DNA from: Lyophyllum atratum
Lineage: Eukaryota; Basidiomycota; Agaricomycetes; Agaricales; Lyophyllaceae
Assembly (NCBI GenBank): GCA_014905825.1
Contig: JACGCN010000016.1
Coordinates: 124,001-188,000, forward strand
Length of the DNA: 64,000 nt
Reading direction: 5' to 3'
Each line of letters opens with the position of its first letter. Positions within the stretch are counted from its first letter, which is position 1. The translations under genes were made by a program, and so were the position numbers. This document shows, one piece after another, positions 46,387 to 57,150 of this stretch. The notes beneath the pieces are model-generated. The model made no database searches. It saw only the letters and a program-made list of their open reading frames with translations, and was not told the origin of the DNA.

Positions 46387-48385
46387 TCTCAGTTCGTGGA
46401 TCCGCGAACTCGCCATGCCCACTACGTGGCATGGGTCCATGAGGCGAGTGGAGTAAACGTTCGGATTACGGCCCGCAAAACAAGTACCAGCAGTCCCAGA
46501 CTCGTGCGGACACATCCACGCAACATGCGAGGACGAAAGCTCAACGTCAGAGAGCATGCTAATCGATGGAATAAATTCCCAACGCGAACGAGCGGGTCAC
46601 AGCATAGCACATCGCGTACCAACCCTAACCAACACGTACACGGTACACGCAGCAGCGAAGACCGTCAGACCACGCAGACGTCTGCGCGGAAGGATAGCAA
46701 TGAGTCGGACATGACGCCCCGTCGAAGATTTGATACGACACATACCGGTTGTAGAGTCTCCGAGGCCCAGAGATGGTCGTTAACCGAGAAGATGGAATGA
46801 AAGAAGTTATTCATAGCCTGATCTCGGGAGTCCAATGTCCGGAGGTCAGTACAGGGCATGTACTGCACCCGATGCTGACCGCGACCCAGAAGGCCAGGGC
46901 ATAGCATATTCGGTCGCGATACTACTGACAGACATGTACATAGCATATGTTCCCGCGAAGGCGGCCACGCAACGAAGAGGTTTGCGCGAGAGGCCAAGCC
47001 GGAAGCCACAGTCGCGAGCCCTTGGCGCCTGCATCGTCGATGGGTAAACTCGAGTTCGTCTCGCTGCGAATTATGTAACTATCGACATGATAGGTGTTGC
47101 GAGGAGTTTATGGGTCGTGAGTTAGAGGGACGGAGAAGGCAGCTTCAGAAGAGCGTATACGATACGAGAAGGAATGCGCGGGAGGGAAGCTGGAATTCTC
47201 GATGACGTGGTAATGGAGGAGCTATTCTGAGGTGGATGGGTCAGTTCCACACACTTCGGATAAGGGCGGACGAAGAAACAAGACCTACCACTCCGCCACT
47301 TCTCCCGCGCCACGCTACCACGACAACCATTCACATAACGACCCACTACAAGTCCTGAAACCCTCCCCCAACACATCCGCGATGCCGGATTTACATTCGC
47401 CCTCGATGTCGCTGAGGCCTTGCCATCCCTCTCGTCGGGGCCTAAAGCTGCAAGAGGAGGGTCCATAAGGTTGGGAATTTGAGAAAGGCAAGTACGGCTT
47501 GCAACGCCCCTAAAGTAACGCCAGAGTTGAGGATCCGATTGGGACCACGGGTCGTAAAGCCTGTGTCGCTGGAGAGGCTACGGAGCACATGGGTGCAATG
47601 GGCTTTTCAGCCTCTGCGAGGTAAGTATGTGAATGGTCGTGAGTTGAGGGATCAGGAGCGACGATTGGCTCGTTCGTTTCGGTCGGGAGTGATCACGATG
47701 GGAAAATGTCAAGGGAGGTAACGCCTTGCATAGCATGACGCGACGATCGTCCAGAGCTTGGCTGAGTCGATGCGAAGCGCACGCGGTTTTGTAGGATAGG
47801 AGGATCCGCGATGAAAAATTCCTGGACAACCGCCCCCATCGAGCGGGCAACTTTTAGTAGCCTGCGATGCTCCCTTCCCTCCCTTGAATCTCCCCAGAGA
47901 GTCCCGGTTCATCGACGTGATGCCAGGTGAGCGTGGCTTCGTGCTCGCGATGGCGTGCCGCGGAAATCACGCGGGCGTCGTGAAGAGAACATGATAGGAC
48001 GTCTGCGCGAGACATACAGTCGGAGGGACGGAAGTTGGTGGTCTAACTGAATTGATGGGGCTGAGTATGCTGAGATCCCGGGACAGCCGTGTCGTGCAGC
48101 TATGCGCGTACGTCGCTGTCGGCGTTCTTGGTCGTGGGCGGGCGACAGCTACGCGCTAAGGGCTAGAACAGAGTTGGCAAGTGGCGTTCATAAACTATCG
48201 AGAGGTCTGTTCATAAAACTCTCAATATGAATACACCTGATTTGCCAATTAGTTAGAACTTGAGGGAAACGCGAGAGGCTCCGATGCAAGAGAAGTAGTA
48301 CGTACCAAGTAATGTTGGTTTGAGCAAGCCAGGCGATCACTGACGACTTGCGTCGCGGGCGATGGACAGAATTTCGGAAAGCATC
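46387..48385. other. Gene-poor region, nothing supported
   Basis: Several frames of 60-150 codons exist but carry no domain signature and show no consistent codon pattern. A minus-strand frame at 47122-47466 and a plus-strand frame at 47479-47721 were inspected and not accepted. Confidence 0.4.
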
Positions 48386-48543
48386 ACACCGGAGGCATTG
48401 TATATGGCATGTGAATTCGACATGCCTTCAGTTCATGTTGAAATGAACATGAAGTATCCGCCTGCAATTTCAGACTTCATGTTGAGAAAAACATGAACTC
48501 GAGGCATGTTGATGTTACATGCCTCGGCAAATGCCTCCGGTGT
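48386..48543. mobile_element. 158-bp foldback element (MITE-like) with nested hairpins
   Basis: It starts ACACCGGAGGCATT and ends in the reverse complement AATGCCTCCGGTGT. Inside are four further short hairpins: GGCATGT...ACATGCC, TTCATGTT...AACATGAA twice, and AGGCATGT...ACATGCCT. There is no coding capacity. No clear target-site duplication was found in the flanks (GCATC and CAGTA), so the superfamily is unknown. Confidence 0.75.
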
Positions 48544-50690
48544 CAGTAGCTTGCAGAGTCGAGGTCATAGATTCAAACAAGAAGGTCGTGGTTGAAATGC
48601 AGTGCGTGTCGCGGTGGTGAGAGCCAAGAACCCTGGCTATGGGTCAGGGTCTGTTCCTTAATGCGCGCATCAACTTCCAAGTTCTTGCACATATGTAGTG
48701 CTATCACTGAAGCCATAGTAAACGTTACAACGACTATCTGGTTCCAGGCATGGGCAGCGACGGCCAATATTTTTTTTTAAAAAAAAAAAAAACCCCCATC
48801 GGCCACAAGTCCCCTCACTGGTTCCCGTAGCCAGCACAGGCTCCACCACTCAACGCCTGATGCACCAAACCAATTTTCACAGTGATGACCTCGTACATGC
48901 CGAGGACGCGACCAAGCCCTCCTCCACGAGGCGAGCCAGCTGGATGCATCAGCCGAGCTCCTTCCACCGCCCGCTCGCAAAGTTCTCCCCCAAGCGGTTG
49001 ACGTGGACGACCGCTCATATAAATACACTCACCCCACATTTTGAATGAGACGTACATGGTGCATGCATGCGTGTCACTACAGGACTGCCCCGAAGAAGAC
49101 ATAGTCAGGTGCAAATACACCAACGAAGACGTGTAGGGTGGTGAGCAGGTGGTAGAAGCAGTGGGATGGTGTGGTCGGCGGGATGGATAGGCTGAGAGAA
49201 AGCCGGGGTTGGTCGGAGGTGTTGGATGGGTCGTCAGTGTTTCGGTTCTCGTTGCTCCACCCCGATTCGGGCTTGTTAGCATTGTCTGGTTTGGATCCCC
49301 TCCGATCGCAAACGACGACGACGACTGCATAAACATCATAATCACACCCAGCCGCCTTACCCCTTCCCTTCATTCCCGGCCTTTGCGCGTGCATAGAGCC
49401 CGAACCCCACCTGCCGAAACTCTTATATCTGGACTGCCAGCAATGGACGGGAGGCGGGGGAAAGGATGTTAGAAATGAGGTCCGCGATCACGGTGACAGC
49501 TGTACAATGTACGTGGAACACCGATGTCATTGGAAGTCGGGACTGTCGATCCTAAACGAAAAATCAGAAAAATCAATTTACGCCGCAGCAAGGGTAGGAG
49601 CAATATACGGTACCGAGGTAATTGCATGCGTTCCGCGCAGTGGTGACGAGTTGGCCGGCTACTCTGTTCTTGATCATGATCGTCTACATGTTTATATGTT
49701 ATATGTCAGATCTCGAGCCACGGAACCCTATTCATTTCTTATCGCCGTGACGGAACGCTTCCAGCCGAGGCTCAATCCTGCCCGGGCTCTGGCAACTGTC
49801 AAATAAATACTTCCCGCTCAGTTGCATGAAACGGGATAACAATCTGGCGTACTCACTACGTATCGGAATTCATTGAAAAGGTCAGGGTGGGTGGGATTCC
49901 GAGACGATTGAACAGTAAACTCGGATCCCACATCGGACCCCGGATGGTGTTTTGCTGCGGAATCCTCGGGCGGGGGGTGTCGATGTCGGGGAGGGAAGCG
50001 CAGGCGCTGTCAGGAGCGCGTGGATGGGGAGGTGCTTGTTGGTGACATTGGCGAGGGTATACGTGTTACGGCCCTGCATTTGGAATTAGTGGAGCTGGGA
50101 GGAAGTCAAATCTGTCGTCTGTCGTTAGAGTGAATGGCAACTAATGCAGGTCGCGCTTGGGAAAACTGTATTTGCTGGCTAGTCCAATGTTACTTTGCGA
50201 GTTGTTGACTTCGACGGTGTTGAAACAAGATTTATAGTGAGTCGTGTTACAAAAGAGTTGGGATGGTATACTGGAAGGGTAGGAAAAAGCAGCCTGAGGG
50301 GGTTACAAGGGCAAGCTGGCGGTCGAGCATTTGAATGTGACGTGTGACGCGACGGGCCGTAACCCAGCAACCATTGTCCTGTTTCGGAGATGAAATGATG
50401 GCAACACGCATCCTCGAGGCCTGCCAAGGGTCTTTGTTCTCCGAATTTCGACGACATATGTATGACCACAATGTGGATGTCGCCACGCCAAAAGCAACGC
50501 TTGTTGTATTCCACCTCAACATTATCACTTACCCATCTTATTGTCCTTAACTCTTATAATCTCCGCACAAAGAGCCCTACCGCTTATTCTGAATCATACC
50601 CTGGTCGCTTTCATCTAGCAGACCAGCAACCTTTTGCTCGTTGCTCATCCCGCTTATTCGACAACTTACTTACTACACTAATTTCGGACC
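48544..50690. other. Intergenic DNA with A/T tract, no gene supported
   Basis: A T9-A14 tract is found at about 48770-48792. Overlapping frames at 48777-49394 are antisense to each other with no recognisable domain. The last few hundred bases should contain the promoter of the intronless gene at 50691, with CT-rich stretches but no clear TATA box. Confidence 0.4.
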
Positions 50691-52028
50691 ATGGCTGCCG
50701 TATTCTACCCCCTGCCGACCGTGAACAAGCTCGATCACGCCCAGCGCATGCGCCTCGTGCGGTCCAATCGTAAATTGGAAGCCGTCCTCGGTACTGCGCC
50801 ATACTACCTGGAGCCGCAGTCTCCAGACATGCCATCCCACAAACCCACCTCGAAGGCCCACCGCCGCGAAGCCCGCGTGTTCGACCACTCCCCCTCCTCC
50901 TCCACATCCTCCACTTCCACGCTCATCTCAGAGAAGAGCTACATCGCCGTGCCCAAATCTCGGAAACCCTCTTCACCCCTCCCTAACCCAAAGTTAACCT
51001 CAAACTCAAAGTCAACCCGGGGCCTAGAGCTCTCCCGCCCCCTCCTCCTCCGCCTGCGCTCCGTCCCCATCCCGCCCGTCACACCCCCACCCCTATCCTC
51101 ACGCCTCGACTGCGCATCGCCCACCTCCCCTACGTTCACAATCACCCTAGACAACCTCCAAGCGACCACCCTTGAGAAGCGCCGTCAGAAGATGGCCAAG
51201 CTCACCCGAACGCTCGGGGAGAACGTCCCGCCCGAGCTCGTCTTTCCCGCCAAGGCCACGCTACCGGCACCCACCGCACGCGCGAGACGTCGCGAGCGTA
51301 AGCCCCTCCCGTCCGCTTTCGTGCCTTCCCCTCCCGCTTCTGCTCCCTTGGCCCCACGCAACACCTGCTCTGTGCCTGCACCTCCGCCGGCGACTGCACT
51401 TCCTCCTGCGACTGCACCTCCGCCTGCGCCTGCAAACCCCCCGATCTCGCAACCCAAACCCCGGCGGCCCTCCGTCTCCGGCGTCCCATCCGCCACAACA
51501 CCTACCCCCAAGCCCAAAGGCAACGCGACGACGCTCGCCGAACGCCGGCATAAACCCCGCCCCCGCAGTCTAAGCCTCTCCACCGGCACCGACATGTTCG
51601 CAGCCGCAGCACGGGTCCTCGCTCCTGCCCCATACCAGACTGTAGACGACAAAGCGACGAGGGACGTGATGCACCTGGGCTCCCGATCCCCGGCTGCGTT
51701 TCAGAGCACGATCACCATCCCCATCTCTGAGGCTGCCGCAGCGGAGGAGGAAGAGGAGGAGGAGGTGACGCCCGTGCAAACTCAGCATCGGTACGCACGC
51801 TCCTCGCCCTCTAACATCGATTCCACCTTCGCGCACCGCCCCTCCACACCATCCCACACCAAATCTGCATCAGCTTCAGTGTCGGGTCCGGGGTCGGGAA
51901 AGAGCGGGGCCCCGTCGGCGTTTAACTTGGGAAGGTTCGGGAAGAGGAAGGAGAAGGGGTGGAGTGGGGAGTGGAATCAGGATATGGGGGAGGTGGTGAA
52001 GGTGTTGAGGGGGTTGAAGGTGCGGTAG
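50691..52028 (+). CDS. Hypothetical intrinsically disordered protein (basidiomycete-conserved type)
   Basis: A single 445-codon exon starts MAAVFYPLPTVNKLDHAQRMRLVRSNRKLEAVLG and ends LGRFGKRKEKGWSGEWNQ with MGEVVKVLRGLKVR. The middle is Pro/Ser/Ala-rich and low in hydrophobic residues, with a short helical block TTLEKRRQKMAKLTRTLGENVPPELVF, repeats of PPPATALPPATAPPPAPA, and an acidic run of seven Glu. The ordered N-terminal, central and C-terminal blocks separated by disorder resemble a protein found across mushroom-forming fungi, but I do not know a function. Basic patches (ARARRRERK) could be nuclear targeting signals. GC content is higher than in its flanks. Confidence 0.75.
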   Translation: MAAVFYPLPTVNKLDHAQRMRLVRSNRKLEAVLGTAPYYLEPQSPDMPSHKPTSKAHRREARVFDHSPSSSTSSTSTLISEKSYIAVPKSRKPSSPLPNPKLTSNSKSTRGLELSRPLLLRLRSVPIPPVTPPPLSSRLDCASPTSPTFTITLDNLQATTLEKRRQKMAKLTRTLGENVPPELVFPAKATLPAPTARARRRERKPLPSAFVPSPPASAPLAPRNTCSVPAPPPATALPPATAPPPAPANPPISQPKPRRPSVSGVPSATTPTPKPKGNATTLAERRHKPRPRSLSLSTGTDMFAAAARVLAPAPYQTVDDKATRDVMHLGSRSPAAFQSTITIPISEAAAAEEEEEEEVTPVQTQHRYARSSPSNIDSTFAHRPSTPSHTKSASASVSGPGSGKSGAPSAFNLGRFGKRKEKGWSGEWNQDMGEVVKVLRGLKVR

Positions 52029-53002
52029 ATTGTGGTTTGGGGTTGTGGAGGAGGAGGAGGAGGGTCTTTGTGGTCTCGCACTCGTTCTCTTTCGTCGTGG
52101 TTGTTTGTTGTACAGCGCTCCTTTCCCCTCGGTGTCTTTCTCTCCCTCCCTCTCTTTCTCTCTCCGGCTAGCCTAGGGCCCAGGTACCTCCTGTGCCGTC
52201 TCCCTCCCCCTCATCCGCCGCATCACAGCATAAACATCCCTGTAACATGTACCCCCACACGACAAACTCTACTAGCATATATACATGTACATACCCCTCC
52301 GCCTCATGACGCGATTCTGTGCATATACTCTACTTACCTCCGTTGTACCTTATGTAGTACTTAATGTAATAATTAATATTAGATGTTCCATCACCTACTG
52401 TGAATATTCGTGTTCGCGTGAGTTGTGACATCCAGAAAGTCTTTCTCTACTAAGTCCGCTCCGACTCCTTCGTTCGCTCCTCCCTGCATCAGGTGCTCGC
52501 AATGCCCATTGCCGCATCAACGTAAATGCGTACCTCGATAAGCCTCTGATTCTGACACCTTGTCTATGTCGGAACCTGAATCCACTCTATGCCTCCCTGT
52601 CGCTCCTACTGCACAGACCGGGCGCGAACTCATCGGACACTTACCAGTACACCCCGAGGTTCTCGTGAGTCGTAACGCGTAAAGAGTCACCCCACCATTC
52701 AATAAGTCTGTAGCTAGTCAATAACCACTTGATACTCTCAATACCCCATTGACTTGAAGATCCGCCGATATTGACACATACATATCTCCAGTTCATTCCC
52801 TGCCCGCCGTGCCCCTGGCCGCACCCAAACAACCAGGCGTCATGCGACCACCCCCGTTCGACAAGTGTGTTCTCTCTGCGGGGTAACGAGCCCGTTCACG
52901 GCCTGACTTCGCCAGGGTCCCAAGTTGCAGCGTTTTATAACGCCCCCATGCCATGCAGACCCCGTTCACCCACCCACCCGCCCACCCACACCGCCGCACA
53001 GG
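52029..53002. other. 3' flank and promoter region, no gene seen
   Basis: The first part after the stop is T/C-rich (CTCTCTTTCTCTCTC near 52140-52166) and fits a 3' untranslated region. The C-rich stretch before 53003 is the leader of the lectin-like gene. Confidence 0.4.
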
Positions 53003-54332
53003 ATGCTCCACCTCCCCATCCTCGCCCTCCTCTTGGCCGCACGCCCCCTCCTCGTCCGCGCCGACCGCCAATACACGATCAAAAACTCCTGCCCCGCCCC
53101 CATCACCCTCTACATCAACGGCGAGGCCCAACCCGACTTCCTCCCCCCCTCCGGGGGCACCGCCCACCGCACGTTCCCGGACACGTGGAGCGGGTTCATA
53201 TATACGGATGCGAATGGGGGGAATGGGGAGAATGGGGCGGGGACGACGAGGGCGGGGTTTTATGGCGAGGTGCGTGTCCGAGTCCTACTAGATTGGGGGG
53301 AGGGGGTAGAGGGGGAAGGAAAGCTGACTCGAGGTTTCCTTTCTTTAAGAGTAACTACTACTACATCGTCCTGGACCCCAACTACCTCAACGTCGGCGTG
53401 CGCATCACGCCCATCGATCATGTACCCGTGCGTTCCCATTCCCGTTTCCTTCAGCGCCCGGACTCATCCATCTGACACACTGCAGAGCGGCAACTTCTGC
53501 GTCGAAGCGTCGTGCACGGACCTCAGCTGCCCGCAAGCCTACCCAACACCCCCCACGCGCTTCCCCCCGCCCACCTCCACGGCGCCCCCCATACCGCTGT
53601 TCCAGTGCCCGCAGCCTAATACCGGGTATACCGTCGAGTGCGTGTTTAATACCACATTGTTCCCGTATGACTGAAACACTGACACTTGCACTTGCGCGGT
53701 AGGTTCTGCCCGAGCGGGTTCTTCCCAGACGCGCCGATCGTGACGCTCCACCCAAATGGAAACAATGAGAAGTGCCTTGATGTGCGCGGCGCGGTGTATG
53801 CGAACGGGACGCCGGTGCAGATGTACGTTCCCTTCCTCCTTTGAGTGCGTATGCTTAGGATGTTGCGTTTTGTATCAGATACGACTGCAACGGCACGGGC
53901 GCACAGAAATGGAAGCTCAGGCGCGGGTACACGACGGTTCAGGTGGCTGGGACGACGTACTGCTTGGACGCTGGTAGCGGTGCGTACACCATAATCCCCC
54001 CAATCCCGAGAGGAGGGCAGATGCTGATTGAGCGATGTTGAACAGCCCCAGCAAGCGGCGTGGGCCTGAAGATCTGGACATGCTACGATAACCTCCCCGC
54101 CCAGGCATGGTACTACACGCCCGACGACTATGGGAACAAGCTCGCGGTCGCTCATGGTGGTGCGTCAAGTTTTAACTTTTGGGCTACTCGTTTGCGTTGC
54201 TCAGGCTGACGGGATGGTGGAGCAGACCAATGCGTGGACCTGACGAATGGGGTGTTGACGAACTCGAATCGCGTGCAGACGTGGCAGTGTGCGGTGAACA
54301 ACGCGAACCAGGTCTGGAACGCCGTTAACTAG
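53003..54332 (+). CDS. Secreted protein with C-terminal ricin B-type (beta-trefoil) lectin domain
   Basis: Seven in-phase exons (53003-53269, 53350-53427, 53486-53637, 53703-53822, 53879-53979, 54046-54159, 54226-54332) give 312 residues. Residues 1-20 are a signal peptide (LPILALLLAARPLLVRA-D). The N-terminal half, RQYTIKNSCPAPITLYING with WSGFIYTDANGG and NYYYIVLDPNYLNVGVRI, resembles a thaumatin-like fold. The C-terminal half has ricin-type trefoil marks: KCLDVRG, GTPVQIYDCNGTGAQKWKL (QxW), TYCLDAGS, KIWTCYDNLPAQAWYY, QCVDLTNG and QTWQC. Such domains bind galactose-type sugars or glycans. It is probably extracellular or in the cell wall; ligand and role (defence, cell-wall binding) are unknown. 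A decayed paralogue lies inverted at 59218-60469. Confidence 0.85.
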
Positions 54333-54691
54333 GCGGGGGGGAGAAAGGTGGGGGATGGGGGTGGATGGGGGTTGGATAGGGGTGTTTGGGGTGATGGGGG
54401 TATGTAATGGACATTTTGAATTGTACTTTTCTTCTGAATGGTTTTCGGACTTCTGTATGTGTTGTTGGACTATGGACTTATCGTTGTTTACGCTTCCGAT
54501 GTGGCTTTGCAAACCACCCCCCGATTTTTGCAACTAAGTAGTTGTCGGGGCTCGTGAACTTCGAGAGGGATCGGATGTATCGACTTGAGCAAGTATCGAC
54601 ATTGCTTCCAGGTTTAATGGAGCATACGAAGACCGAGGGGCTCGCGGTACTGAGGAGGAAACGAACGAAAAATGAAAAACTGATCCCATAA

Positions 54692-54786
54692 TTCGGGTAC
54701 GGGGAATCGAACCCCGAGCTGCAGCGAGCAATTTCTACTAAGTAATTGATGAGAGGCGGCAATGTTAGCCGTTACACCATACCCGA
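54692..54786 (-). tRNA. tRNA-Glu (CTC) with intron
   Basis: The acceptor stem TCGGGTA/TACCCGA, the GGTGTAACGGCTAACAT D-arm typical of tRNA-Glu and the T-arm CGGGG-TTCGATT-CCCCG are complete. The loop reads C-T-CTC-A before an intron of roughly 24 nt. The proposed anticodon stem GCCGC/GCAGC has one C-A mismatch, which could mean slight damage or a mis-set intron border. Confidence 0.78.
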
Positions 54787-54973
54787 ATGTGAAAGCTCAT
54801 GTCGTATTATTATGCTTTATCTGGAAAAGGTCTTCTGCTTTAAGATGAAGTACAGCCCACAGTACAGTACCCGTCAACCAAAAAAATCCCAAATCGCTCC
54901 GTAATATTACACCATGCAGCCTGAAAATCCCAAGAAAAATGTCCATCTAACATCATATCGCTCTCATAATCAG

Positions 54974-55973
54974 TCACACACCCCTTACCTCACTCCGACT
55001 CCGCTTCTCCTTCCTCCTACTCTTCCGGCCCCCGACGCTCTTACTCCTCCGACTTTTCTCAACAACAGGCATGATGATCGGCTGCATCAGATACACCGCG
55101 GGCGGGGAGACGAGGAGGTTCGCTGCTCCGCTGCTGCTGCCGTGGAGGTTCTGCTGATACGGCAGGGAGGGCGGGTATATCTTCTGAGTGAAGGGCGCAG
55201 GCGGAGGTGGTACTGACGCGGCTCGCACTTGGTATGCTAGTGTTCCAGGGTAGGCGTAGGAATGAGAGGAGGGTTGATGGACGTATTGAGGTTGAGAACC
55301 AGGAGGCGAAATCTTAAGAGCCAATACAGATGTCAGATTAGCATTAGGTGCTATAGTTGGGCGACGGGGTTGTACTTACCACGATTGTGTTCCCGTGCGA
55401 CGGGAGAATGACCGTCCCTGGGGGCGCGTAGACATTTCCCGACCCAGACGACGCGACGTACGTTGGCGACAGGTGTGAAGTGCGCCCCCTCGAATCATGG
55501 CGCGAGGAAGAGCGTTCGCGGTGAGAATAGAATTGCTGGGACTGCGACGTCCGGAGCGTATGAGCGTGACCAGCGACACTCCGGTGCTGGACGTGATGGG
55601 CTGCCCCGGTCGATGGGACGGGTAAGAAGGCGCGTGAACCTTCAAGGACAGTCGCATCGGAGCAGTGGTGACGAGTGGACAATTGGGGCTGGGACAGGAA
55701 CTGTGGCGGAGGATAGAAGTTTTGTGATCGTGAAGGCCTGAGAGTGTTGCTCGAGGGCTGGGGGTGGAGCATCGATCTAGAGTGGTGGCTCCCCGCGTCA
55801 AAGGCGGCAGACGAAGTTGGTTCCTTTACAGAGACCGATACAGAAGGCTGCACGGTGAAGGCATTCCCGAACGCTGGCCTCTGGCCCTCGGTGTTGTCGA
55901 CCCAGTTCGCGATGCGCTGTTGGGTGGCCATGTAGCGGTCGTACGCTCCAGGAGAGAAGTCGTACTCCGTCAT
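54974..55973 (-). CDS. Hypothetical low-complexity protein with basic C-terminus
   Basis: Two exons (55973-55380 and 55312-54974), phase 0, encode 310 residues. The start at 55973 (MTEYDFSPGAYDRYMATQQ) was chosen because the protein-like block RIANWVDNTEGQRPAF follows directly. The rest is rich in Ser, His, Gln, Pro and Tyr (SRSQNFYPPPQFLSQPQ, SHSYAYPG). After the intron comes PPPPAPFTQKIYPPSLPYQQN, then a Lys/Arg-dense tail (EKSRRSKSVGGRKSRRKEKRSR) that could be a nuclear signal. No domain is recognised; a disordered regulatory or RNA-associated protein is possible. Confidence 0.65.
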
Positions 55974-57150
55974 TGCGAGTGACTTGGGGGCAGTTGGGGC
56001 GGAAAGACATGCATGGCCACCTTGGTATTTATATGACTTGCACCCCTGGAACGTGCCAATTTGGGGGATCGTGCACGAGGCATTGTTGTCATTGATGGAA
56101 GGGTCCAATCGTGGATACGCGGGCCCATATCCGTGACTCCATGCTGGGAGCCTGGCCTAAGAGGTTCGCGAGGACCACTGATGAATGATACAAGCCACGC
56201 TTTGGCATTCGGTGCCCACAATTATGAACGTCCCATAGGCTCTGATCACGATGACGCGATGGTACCAGTGTAAGTCTGGGCCATCCTCGGATACTGAATA
56301 GTTGCTGATTTCACATTGTTTGCCCTTCTGAGGCTTTATGTCAGTTTTGTAATATACGATAAAGAGGTAACAATAAGACCGACCCATCAAGTTCTGCTTC
56401 GGAGACCGACTAAGCGGCGGTCCTGTTAAGTACCTTTTCCCTCATACTCTTGTTTCTCGCGTTTAAAGCAGTAGCAGAATCCGCTCATACGATTAGCCTG
56501 CAAATTCCGAGATGGTGGATTAACACACAATGAGAAAAAAAAACCCAAAAAGAGGGGGACCCACTTCCTCGCTACATACGCAAAGCTAAGGCAGCTCGCC
56601 GCTTGCCCATCGTTACGTTGATCCTTGTAGTATTCTCTGAAGCTAATACCTAGCTATAGCGAAGCTTCGGTCTAGGCCGCGCGACGGAGCTAGGAAGGTG
56701 GCATGTGGTGGTTCGACTCGACCAATTTGCAAGGTGCAAGCAAGGTCAATAAACGACGTCACCAATTCCCCCTGAGCAAACTCCGAGTCACTGCCACTGA
56801 ACTGCCGGCACTACTACGACTAGTCTCTTCTCCTACTAGACAGACACCATCGCTCAATCCTCCACGGTTCTGTTATCAAGTCCCGGTATTTCGCCTGCTT
56901 AACCTTGCTGGAAACGACCATGTAGACTATGACCAGCCGTTATAATGAAGGAAAAACCGCCTCTATCTACGCTCCTCTCATAGAGGGAACGGTCACTGAA
57001 CGGTCACCAGTCTAAGTAAGTACCATTCTATGATGAACTTAGTGCCTCATCGATAATAAGCTGCGAGACGTGTGTGCGACATGTTTATAGGTTATGGTGG
57101 CAGACAATATGTCGTTAAGAATTTTAAAATCGAGCACAACCGAAGCACAA
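55974..57150. other. Intergenic DNA, no gene seen
   Basis: It includes the promoter side of the minus-strand gene ending at 55973. Short frames only; an A-rich tract lies at 56533-56552. Confidence 0.4.

Noticed and set aside
48777..49394. Overlapping minus-strand frames of up to 176 codons
   Set aside because: Low-complexity Pro/Thr/Ser composition, several overlapping frames open at once, no splice-consistent model and no recognisable family.
51185..51652. Long minus-strand frames within 50.7-52.0 kb
   Set aside because: They are shadows of the GC-rich intronless gene on the plus strand and are Gly/Arg/Ala-rich as expected from reading its complement.
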